Source: Siphonodentalium dalli
Taxonomy: Eukaryota > Mollusca > Scaphopoda > Gadilida > Siphonodentaliidae
Length of the DNA stretch: 64,000 bases
Direction: 5' to 3'
Assembly: GCA_032622095.1 (NCBI GenBank)
Contig: CP136065.1
Location: forward strand, 149,177,577 to 149,241,576
Below are positions 14,101 through 64,000 of this stretch, in pieces (position 1 is the stretch's first letter; each line of letters begins with the position of its first letter). A program made the position numbers and the translations under genes. Below the pieces are notes generated by a model. That model was not told the DNA's origin, searched no databases, and worked only from the letters and a program-made list of their open reading frames with translations.

Positions 14101-17100
14101 TGCTGGCGGCCATGTTTTTTGGCCGAATGACCCCAAAATGACTCGTTCCCATCTACATGTCATTATTAACATTCATGACAAATTTATAATGATCAGACTA
14201 AAGGTACGACCTGCAGCCCGTGCTAAAGAATTTAGTCATCCAAGATGGTTGCTGGCGGCCATGTTTTTTGGCCGAATAACCCCAAAGTTACTCGTTCCCA
14301 TCTACATGTCAATATTATCATCCATGACAAATTTCATGATGATCAGACGAACAGTACGACCTGTGGCCCGTGCTAATGGATTAAATTTTGAAATCCAAGA
14401 TGGCCGCTGGCGGCCATGTTTTTTGTCCAAATGACCCCAAAATAACTCGTTCCCATCTACATTCCAATTTCAACAGCCATGACAAATTTTATGATGATCA
14501 GACTAAAGGTACGACCTGTAGCCCGTGCTAAAGGATTTAGTCATACAAAGAGTAAAATCCAAGATGGCTGCTGGCGGCCATGTTTTTTGGCCGAATGACC
14601 CCAAAATGACTCGTTCCCATCTACATGTCATTATTAACATTCATGACACATTTATGATGATCAGACTAAAGGTACGACCTGCAGCCCGTGCTAAAGAATT
14701 TAGTCATACAAAGAGTAAAATCCAAGATGGCTGCTGGCGGCCATGTTTTTTGGCCAAATGACCCCAAAATTACTCGTTCCCATTTACATGTCAATATTAA
14801 CATCCATGACAAATTTGATGATGATCAGACTAAAGGTACGACCTGTAGCCCGTGCTAAATAATTTAGTCATACAAAGAGTAAAATCCAAGATGGCTGCTG
14901 GCCGCATGTTTTTAGGCCAAATGGCCCCAAAATTACTCGTTCCCATCTACATGTCAATATTAACATCCATGACAAATTTCATGATGATCAGACGAACAGT
15001 ACGACCTGTGGCCCGTGCTAATGGATTGAATTTTGAAATCCAAGATGGCCACTGGCGGCCATTGTTTTTTGTCCGAATGACCCCAAAATGACTCGTTCCC
15101 ATCTACATTCCAATTTCAACAGCCATGACAAATTTTATGATGATCAGACTAAAGGTACGACCTGTAGCCCGTGCTAAAGGATTTAGTCATACAAAGAGTA
15201 AAATCAAAGATGCCTGCTGGCGGCCATGTTTTTTGACCGAATGACCCCAAAATGACTCGTACCCATCTAAATGTCATTATTAACATTCATGACAAATTTT
15301 ATGCTGATCAGACTAAAGGTACGACCTGTAGCCCGTGCTAAAGGATTTAGTCATACAAAGAGTAAAATCCAAGATGGCTGCTGGCGGCCATGTTTTTTGG
15401 CCAAATGACCCCAAAATTACTCGTTCCCATTTACATGTCAATATTAACATCCATGACAAATTTGATGATGATCAGACTAAAGATACGACCTGTAGCCCGT
15501 GCTAAATAATTTAGTCATACAAAGAGTAAAATCCAAGATGGCTGCTGGCCGCATGTTTTTAGGCCAAATGACCCCAAAATTACTCGTTCCCATCTACATT
15601 TCAATATTAACATCCATGACAAATTTCATGATGATCAGACGAACAGTACGACCTGTGGCCCATGCTAATGGATTGAATTTTGAAATCCAAGATGGCCACT
15701 GGCGGCCATTGTTTTGTGTCCGAATGACCCCAAAATGACTCGTTCCCATCTACATTCCAATTTCAACAGCCATGACAAATTTTATGATGATCGGACTAAA
15801 GGTACGACCTGTAGCCCGTGCTAAAGGATTTAGTCATACAAAGAGTAAAATCAAAGATGCCTGCTGGCGGCCATGTTTTTTGACCGAACGACATGACATT
15901 TTACCCCAAAATGACTCGTTCCCATCTACATGTTATTATCAACATTCATGACAAATTTTATGATGATCAGACTAAAAGTACGACCTGTAGCCCGTGCTAA
16001 AGGATTTAGTCATACAAAGAGTAAAATCCAAGATGGCTGCTGGCGGCCATGTTTTTGGGCCAAATGACCCCAAAATTACTCGTTCCCATCTACATGGCAA
16101 TATTAACATCCATGACAAATTTGATGATGATCAGACTAAAGGTACGACCTGTAGCCCGTGCTAAAGAATTTAGTCATCCAAGATGGCTGCTGGCGGCCAT
16201 GTTTTTTGGCCGAATGACCCCAAAATTACTCGTTCCCATCTACATGTCAATATTATCATCCATGACAAATTTCATGATGATCAGACGAACAGTACGACCT
16301 GTGGCCCGTGCTAATGGATTAAATTTTGAAATCCAAGATGGCCGCTGGCGGCCATGTTTTTTGTCCAAATGACCCCAAAATAACTCGTTTCCATCTACAT
16401 TCCAATTTCAACAGCCATGACAAATTTTATGATGATCAGACTAAAGGTACGACCTGCAGCCCATGCTAAAGGATTTAGTCATACAAAGAGTAAAATCCAA
16501 GATGGCTGCCATGTTTTTTTGGCCGAATGACCCCAAAATTACTCGTTCCCATCTGCATGTCAATATTGTCATCCATGACAAATTTCATGATGATCAGACT
16601 AACAGTACGACCTGTGGCCCGTGCTAATGGATTAAATTTTAAAATCCAAGATGGCCGCTGGCGGCCATGTTTTTTGTCCAAATGACCCCAAAATAACTCG
16701 TTCCCATCTACATTCCAATTTCAACAGCCATGACAAATGTTATGATGATCAGACTAAAGGTACGACGTGTAGCCCGTGCTAAAGGATTTAGTCATACAAA
16801 GAGTAAAATCCAAGATGGCTGCTGGCGGCCATGTTTTTTGGCCGAATGACCCCAAAATGACTCGTTCCCATCTACATGTCATTATTAACATTCATGACAA
16901 ATTTATGATGATCAGACTAAAGGTACGACCTGCAGCCCGTGCTAAAGAATTTAGTCATCCAAGATGGTTGCTGGCGGCCATGTTTTTTGGCCGAATAACC
17001 CCAAAGTTACTCGTTCCCATCTACATGTCAATATTATCATCCATGACAAATTTCATGATGATCAGACGAACAGTACGACCTGTGGCCCGTGCTAATGGAT

Positions 17101-18915
17101 TAAATTTTGAAATCCAAGATGGCCGCTGGCGGCCATGTTTTTTGTCCAAATGACCCCAAAATAACTCGTTCCCATCTACATTCCAATTTCAACAGCCATG
17201 ACAAATTTTATGATGATCAGACTAAAGGTACGACCTGTAGCCCGTGCTAAAGGATTTAGTCATACAAAGAGTAAAATCAAAGATGCCTGCTGGCGGCCAT
17301 GTTTTTTGACCGAATGACCCCAAAATGACTCGTACCCATCTAAATGTCATTATTAACATTCATGACAAATTTTATGCTGATCAGACTAAAGGTACGACCT
17401 GTAGCCCGTGCTAATTAAAGGATTTAGTCATACAAAGAGTAAAATCCAAGATGGCTGCTGGCGGCCATGTTTTTTGGCCAAATGACCCCAAAATTACTCG
17501 TTCCCATTTACATGTCAATATTAACATCCATGACAAATTTGATGATGATCAGACTAAAGGTACGACCTGTAGCCCGTGCTAAATAATTTAGTCATACAAA
17601 GAGTAAAATCCAAGATGGCTGCTGGCCGCATGTTTTTAGGCCAAATGGCCCCAAAATTACTCGTTCCCATCTACATGTCAATATTAACATCCATGACAAA
17701 TTTCATGATGATCAGACGAACAGTACGACCTGTGGCCCGTGCTAATGGATTGAATTTTGAAATCCAAGATGGCCACTGGCGGCCATTGTTTTTTGTCCGA
17801 ATGACCCCAAAATGACTCGTTCCCATCTACATTCCAATTTCAACAGCCATGACAAATTTTATGATGATCGGACTAAAGGTACGACCTGTAGCCCGTGCTA
17901 AATGATTTAGTCATACAAAGAGTAAAATCAAAGATGCCTGCTGGCGGCCATGTTTTTTGACCGAACGACCCCCAAATGACTCGTTCCCATCTACATGTTA
18001 TTATCAACATTCATGACAAATTTTATGATGATCAGACTAAAAGTACGACCTGTAGCCCGTGCTAAAGGATTTAGTCATACAAAGAGTAAAATCCAAGATG
18101 GCTGCTGGCGGCCATGTTTTTGGGCCAAATGACCCCAAAATTACTCGTTCCCACCTACATGACATTGTTAATATCCATGACAAATTTTATGATGATCAGA
18201 CTAAAGGTACGACCTGCAGCCCGTGCTAAAGAATTTAGTCATCCAAGATGGCTGCTGGCGGCCATGTTTTTTGGCCGAATGACCCCAAAATTACTCGTTC
18301 CCATCTACATGTCAATATTATCATCCATGACAAATTTCATGATGATCAGACGAACAGTACGACCTGTGGCCCGTGCTAATGGATTAAATTTTGAAATCCA
18401 AGATGGCCGCTGGCGGCCATGTTTTTTGTCCAAATGACCCCAAAATAACTCGTTTCCATCTACATTCCAATTTCAACAGCCATGACAAATTTTATGATGA
18501 TCAGACTAAAGGTACGACCTGCAGCCCATGCTAAAGGATTTAGTCATACAAAGAGTAAAATCCAAGATGGCTGCCATGTTTTTTGGCCGAATGACCCCAA
18601 AATTACTCGTTCCCATCTGCATGTCAATATTATCATCCATGACAAATTTCATGATGATCAGACTAACAGTACGACCTGTGGCCCGTGCTAATGGATTAAA
18701 TTTTAAAATCCAAGAAGGCTGCTGGCGGCCATGTTTTTTGTCCGAATGACCCCAAAATTACTCGTTCCCATCTACATGTCAATATTATCAACCATGACAA
18801 ATTTCATGATGATCAGACTAACAGTACGACCTGTGGCCCGTGCTAATGGATAAAAAATTTTAATCCAAGATGGCCGCTGGCGGCCATGTTTTTTGTCCGA
18901 ATGACCCCAAAAGTA
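8145..18915 (+). repeat. tandem array of about 160-bp units with 2.7-kb higher-order repeat
   Basis: Units of about 155-165 bp with landmarks TACGACCTGTAGCCCGTGCT, AAATCCAAGATGGCTGCTGG, CGGCCATGTTTTTTGGCC and CTCGTTCCCATCTACATGTC. Several unit subtypes repeat in a fixed order: the marker GACCGAACGACATGACATTT falls near 10456, 13165 and 15884, a period of 2709-2719 bp. There are three full blocks from about 8624, 11348 and 14057, and a shortened fourth from 16776. The short open frames are by-products of the repeat. Confidence 0.93.
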
Positions 18916-18926
18916 AAGTTGAGCTA

Positions 18927-19151
18927 ATAAAGCATGCAGATCTAATACTCAAGACTAGGTTTTTAATAACAGGGGTGTTTGTTTTTCAAAAATGTTTTTT
19001 TTTATATAAAAAAAAAAAAAAATTTAAATTGAGCAAGGAGTTAAATCTAAATTTGACTGAATTAGATATAAAAAAAAAATATGAAAATTTTGTTTTCTTT
19101 TTTTTTATTAAAAATGTTTTTTTAATTCAGCAAGGAGTTAAATCTAAACAA
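18927..19151. other. AT-rich low-complexity spacer
   Basis: Long A and T runs between two array elements, with AGCAAGGAGTTAAATCTAAA present twice (about 19032 and 19129). The same motif occurs near 25614. No gene is seen. Confidence 0.6.
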
Positions 19152-20095
19152 AATGAAAGTGTCAATGACACTGTAGCTCAACTTAGGTAAGGGAATAATT
19201 TAATGGTTGACAGTAAATGGAGGAATAGGAAAGGTGCTAACCTGTGCCAAAGGATTTAGTCATGCAAAGAGTAAAATCCAAGATGGCCACTGGCGGGCAT
19301 GTTTTTTGGCCGAATGATCCCAAATGACTCGTTCCCATCTACATGTCTTTATTAACATTCTTGACAAATTTTATGATGATCAGACTAAAAGTACGACCTG
19401 TAGCCCATGCTAAAGAATTTAGTCATACAAAGAGTAAAATCCAAGATGGCTGCCATGTTTTTGGGCCAAATGACCCCAAAATTACTCGTTCCCACCTACA
19501 TGACATTGTTAATATCCATGACAAATTTTATGATGATCAGACTAAAGGTACGACCTGCAGCCCGTGCTAAAGAATTTAGTCATACAAAGAGTAAAATCCA
19601 AGATGGCTGCTGGTGGTCATGTTTTTTGGCCGAATAACCTCAAAATGACTCGATCCCATCTACATGTCATTCTTAACATCCATGGCAAATGAAGTTCTGA
19701 CCATAGCTACGACCTGTAGCCCTCGCCAAAGGATTTAGTCATGCAAAGAGTAAAATCCAAGATGGCTGCTGGCGGCCATGTTTTTTGGCCGAACGACCCC
19801 AAAATCACTCGTTCCGATCTACATGTCAATATTAACATCCATGACAAATTTCATGATGATCAGACGAACAGTACTACCTGTAGACCGTGCCAATGGATTT
19901 AATTTTGAAATCCAAGATGGCCACCAGCGGCCATGTTTTTTGGCCGAATGTCCCAAAAATGACTCGTTCCCATCTACATGTCAATGTCAACATTCATGAC
20001 AAATTTCATAAAGATCAGACCTGTAGCCCGCGCTACGGACACATGGACGACAACCCATGGCAATAGCTCAAACTTACAAAGTAAGTTGAGCTAAA
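19152..20095. mobile_element. pearl/HINE-like element, short copy 2
   Basis: Starts with the same AATGAAAGTGTCAATGACAC...TAGCTCAACTTA as the giant copy and ends in a hairpin AGCTCAAACTTA...TAAGTTGAGCT (about 20064-20092). It holds about five of the 160-bp units. It is essentially a complete short version of the 2711-18926 element. Confidence 0.65.
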
Positions 20096-20924
20096 AACCA
20101 ATTATTTTAAAGGTACTCAATCCAATTAAGCACCCCTAAATTACTATTTCTTTGGCTTCGGGGTAAAAAATATTTGATTCAAGTCGAGGAACCCACCATT
20201 CAAAGCTTAGAGTGATCAGATATCGATTTTTGAAATGTGTTAATTTTTGGAGATGTGGTCCACTTCCACGTCTCATCGGACAAATTACGGGTGTAAGATG
20301 GATAACTCTAATTTAATGACATTAAGTCACATGTACTTGAGGGATATTCTAAACAGGGCATCACCTATAATCTATAAGAATATTCAATAGGTGTCTTATT
20401 GAGTGTTGCAAAGGGGGGAGGGTTAATTTAATATTTTTCTGCAGTTGAAACAATAGTCGTGTAGATTTATGTTTGTGTATACCCATTGCACAGATAATTC
20501 ATATTGGCTAGCAGCCATTAGTTTAATATTCATAGCATGTGTATGGGGTGGGTAGGATTAATATAATTTTCAAGATCAATTAGTCAATCCAACAATCCAT
20601 ACAGGTGAAGAGTGCAGATACACCTAGATGAGAAATTCGAGGAAGAGCCCATAGATGCATGCTATACATGGGCTCTTCCTTTTTTTTCTTTTCGGAGCAG
20701 ATCAATAGAAATATACCAGGCTCTTATGCAGGTGAGGGGGTGTGTCATCAGAAACCATGTAATGAAATTTCAACAGAATTGGAGGAACTTCAGTAGTATG
20801 TCATCCATTAATCCCATTTTGACATATATAAGCAATTAAATACAGCACCCTATCTGTTCCTCTTGCCACTGGTCATAACAGCAACTATGGCATTACTTGC
20901 AGATTTCATGGCAAGTGCACACAT
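20096..20924. other. no gene; one perfect 12-bp-stem hairpin
   Basis: No coding region or family repeat recognised. GGAAGAGCCCAT (20641-20652) pairs with ATGGGCTCTTCC (20668-20679), followed by a T-rich run. Confidence 0.5.
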
Positions 20925-21538
20925 AATGAAAGTGTCCATGACACTGCAGCTCAACTTTGCAAAGAAGTAAAATTTATGTAATGAGCAATAAACGGAATGA
21001 TGAATTGAATTTTGAAATCCAAGATAGCCGCTGGTGGCCATGTTTTTTTCTTCAGAATGACCCCAAAATGACTCATTCCGCATCTACATGTCAATATTAA
21101 CATCCATGACAAATTTCATGATCCAACCAAAGGTACTAGCTGCAGCCCTTGCCAAAAGATTTAGTCATGCAAAGAGTAAAATCCAAGATGGCTGCTGGTG
21201 GCCATGTTTTATGCCAAATGGCCCCAAAATGACTCGTTCCCATCCACATGTCAACAGCCATGACAAATTTCATAATGATCTGACCAAAATACGACTTTTA
21301 GCACATGCCAAAATGGACGTCGGCGGCCATGTTTTTTGGCCAAATGACCTGACCCTAAGATGACTCGTTCCAATCTACATGTCAATGTCAACAGCCATGA
21401 CAAATTTCATGATGATCCGACCAAAGGTACGAACTGTAGCCCATGCTAATTGAAATTGTTGGGCGATGTCTCCACACACATGCACCACGGATACTAAGCC
21501 ATAACAACAGCTCAAACTTTACAGTAAAGTTGAGCTAA
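20925..21538. mobile_element. pearl/HINE-like element, short copy 3
   Basis: Left end AATGAAAGTGTCCATGACAC, then CAGCTCAACTTT. The right-end hairpin is AGCTCAAACTTTAC...GTAAAGTTGAGCT (about 21510-21537). It contains about three internal units with AAATCCAAGAT and CTCGTTCC landmarks, more diverged than in the giant copy. Confidence 0.65.
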
Positions 21539-21799
21539 AAATGGATGTATTATGTTATAGGTCTGTTCGTTCGCTTTTGGTTTCCGGATGATAACTTGCG
21601 TTCTCAACTGAATGGAATGAAATTTGGGTTCCGTCCGCCAATATTTACCAGAGATATGGCCCATTGTTGTAATTACCAGGACCGTATTTTGCCTTTCAGT
21701 AAGAGTTTTTGCAGGGAAGAAAATGAAGAAACAGTTAACATAACCAAGCTTTTATTTATAACCTGCTTAGTCCCATATGATGAACAAAACTTCAACTGA
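21539..21799 (+). repeat. dispersed repeat fragment
   Basis: TTTGGTTTCCGGATGATAAC and the following bases resemble segments at about 2185-2215 and 2345-2370 on the opposite strand (ATCATCTGGAAACCAAA). The 84-codon open frame here has no recognisable domain and is treated as repeat sequence. Confidence 0.4.
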
Positions 21800-23449
21800 A
21801 AAGCTGGTAAAATAACAGACAAAGGTAATGAATAATAATATACAGGGGTAGATTCGTGAGATTCTATTCACAACTTTAGCTTTTTTCGAAAGTGACTCTC
21901 AGCACAACAAATATATCGTACATGTGTGTAAAAGGAGAAGAAAACACCTTTATTTTGTTGAGTTAATAATGGTGTACAATAGAATAAAGAGGGAGCATCT
22001 CTTCCTTGGATGTTGTCTTAGATTAGATTTAGGGGAATAAAATAACACATTTTGAGCCAGAGAGACGTTTAAACAAGAGCTTCTGTCAATAGTAAATTTT
22101 GTTTTCATTAACTGAGAGAGTAATGTTACTGTTATTAGAACATTGAAAACTATCTTTTAAAGATTTCCAAGTGAAAAATATGTAACACCAGATAAAGCAA
22201 GCATGTATTCAAGAAGTGTTCAATAGATTTTTTTGTCACACGTTTTGCTGGGAAGAGATAGTGTCTTTAAAGTTAAAAGTTAGAAATTGATGGAAAATTG
22301 TTCTGCTAGATTGAGACAAGAATGAGTTGTAAAGGATCAGGGGAAACAAAATGTACAAAATTGATCACCTTTAGGAAATTGAAGAGATCATTTTGAGTAA
22401 ACTGAACATTTGAGCATCATTATTAAGTAATACAAAAGGAAATGTGCAACTGAGTTAAAATGAAATCAATATTGACAATGGTTCAACATAGGTAATAAAT
22501 AAAATCCTTTCTGTACAATAGTTTTATGTTTACAGAGAATTCAAACACAGAAAAACCCAAACACCATATTCAAAAACCAAATGCTTTGGTGAAAATGATT
22601 ATAAAATTAGATTAATAAAAAAAAAAAATCTGTGTTCTCAGACATGTCCGTCATCACTAATACATAATACAGCATCATCAAATTTGATTAATTTCCATTC
22701 AATCATTATTTTATCCACAATTGGACATTTTGGTTATAAATTTGTGCTGAAGATGTTATGGATAAAAAGCAGTGGAGGATACTACATTTGTGGGTTATTT
22801 GAAGGATTTTATTCCATTAATAATTGATCATCCATTGATGTTTAAAATTCTTGCAAAAAATAAAGAGCATCGCTTGTTCATCAAAATTTACATATTTAAC
22901 TGCCTGAGAACACAGATATTTATGTTCAATGGACTTTACACTATGTCAAAGTGAGGGAAGGTTGCCATTCAGGTTTTGAATGGAAAAGATAAGTCACACG
23001 AATGTTGATGATCTTATTCCACCTGAAGCTTTTTGGTTGCATACAATTCAATGTATATTCTAAATTATTATCATTCAAACAGGAGAAAAAAGTGCAAACT
23101 TCTATTGTGCCATACAAATAATTGCTATGACATTATTCATTTAATAACAGGCAATGGATATTCAAGTATGACAAGAGTACACAGTGCTGAATACTTTTTG
23201 ACAACTGATCATTCCAGATAAAGCAGATATGACAGGTTAGACGCATCAAATTATTATAATATTTAAATCCAAATTAATTTCCAGTTAAGAGAAATGTTTT
23301 TAAATAACGCATAAAATATACAACTGACGCAGTAGTGACCGACTGTAGAAATAATGCGTGCCTCATACTTTAAAACCGAAATGTCGATTCCTTCATGCAG
23401 TTATATTCCAATACTGAGGACTAGTGTAAACTAATGTAGTGTTCAGAAC
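21800..23449. other. AT-rich 3' flank of OGT, no gene seen
   Basis: Unique-looking AT-rich sequence without long open frames, recognisable repeats or RNA genes. It could hold a longer OGT 3' UTR; transcript data would decide. Confidence 0.5.
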
Positions 23450-23469
23450 TTTATTTTACATTATTTATT
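23450..23469 (-). promoter_or_regulatory. OGT: candidate polyadenylation signals for OGT
   Basis: Two AATAAA hexamers on the minus strand (23469-23464 and 23455-23450), about 220-235 nt past the stop codon. They would give a short 3' UTR. Position is the only evidence. The AT-rich flank to 21.8 kb offers other candidates, so a longer UTR is possible. Confidence 0.35.
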
Positions 23470-23686
23470 GCATTGTATCATAAAATAATAATTTGTAATA
23501 GTCAGGGTAATTACTTTGTTTTGTTTTAGTCAAAAAGTATCAACACCTCTTACAAACTTTAACATCAATGACAGTTATGCATGATTCTGATGAGATGTGC
23601 AATGAAAGAAAATGTAGACAGAACACGCATAAAACTATACATATGTACACTTTCTTTATAAATAAAATAAATATATGTAGATATAT

Positions 23687-63894
<40,208 letters not shown>

Positions 63895-64000
63895 CTGTAT
63901 CAAATAGAAATTGAATGCGATATGAAAGATATTATAAGAGAACAGCAGACTAAGGTACTCTTGAATGGCTAATAGTTCAGAGAAGAAACAGATGAACAAA

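Larger units (their letters stand above)
2711..18926. mobile_element. giant pearl/HINE-like tandem-repeat element, with nested insertion
   Basis: The left end (AATGAAAGTGTCAATGACAC then TAGCTCAACTT, 2711-2743) also starts copies at 19152 and 20925. The right end is AAGTTGAGCTA at 18916-18926, an inverted match to the left motif. Between them lie a long array of about 160-bp units (8145-18915) and a foldback transposon inserted at 2815-8135. Subterminal inverted repeats around an array of about 160 bp are the layout of bivalve pearl/HINE (Helentron-derived) elements. The assignment is inferred from structure only. Confidence 0.6.

Noticed and set aside
8624-18437. Many frames of 70-130 codons in the 160-bp array (QRVKSKMAAGGHVF and similar)
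   Set aside because: They recur with the higher-order repeat, on both strands, and stop at unit variants. They are by-products of the repeat.
18940-19150. AT-rich stretch as a replication origin or matrix attachment site
   Set aside because: Composition alone is not evidence; no specific motif found.
21545-21799. 84-codon frame as a possible small gene
   Set aside because: Its sequence matches pieces of dispersed repeats on the other strand near 2.2-2.4 kb, and no domain is recognised.

Overview
The window is animal nuclear DNA, most likely from a mollusc and possibly a bivalve. It contains one recognisable protein-coding gene split by long introns. There is no operon structure and no bacterial gene. 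The lineage guess rests on the repeat content: tandem arrays of about 160 bp inside elements that resemble the pearl/HINE type described in bivalves, tandem Helitron-like copies, and many palindromic MITEs. It is an inference.

The gene is OGT (O-GlcNAc transferase), on the minus strand. Fourteen coding exons can be placed to the base between 63894 and 23687. They cover the last five or so TPR repeats, the linker, both catalytic lobes, the intervening domain and the stop codon. The exon lengths sum to 2,214 nt (737 residues plus stop). Every junction has AG/GT borders and the frame holds throughout. The 5' end (promoter, start codon and upstream TPR exons) lies beyond base 64000.

Region by region: 1-2.7 kb holds dispersed repeats, including a Helitron-like copy. 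From 2.7 to 18.9 kb lies one very large tandem-repeat element, which itself carries a nested 5.3-kb foldback transposon with a 9-bp target-site duplication (2815-8135). Its own array (8.15-18.9 kb) has a higher-order period of about 2.7 kb. Two shorter relatives lie at 19.15-20.1 and 20.9-21.5 kb. From 21.8 to 23.7 kb is AT-rich 3' flank of OGT. The OGT introns hold the rest: a 932-bp element with a 9-bp TSD (24.2-25.1 kb); tandem Helitron-like copies, one carrying a nested hAT derivative with a BED-finger remnant (33.6-39.5 kb); a 2-kb foldback (36.8-38.7 kb); several TTAA-flanked MITEs; and, in the 14.7-kb intron, a 217-bp satellite (about 43.8-55.9 kb) split by three apparently identical 451-bp palindromic-ended units separated by two apparently identical spacers.

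No tRNA, rRNA, CRISPR array or intact transposase gene was found. The most unusual material is the layered repeat structure: elements inserted in arrays that lie inside elements, with exact target-site duplications still readable.
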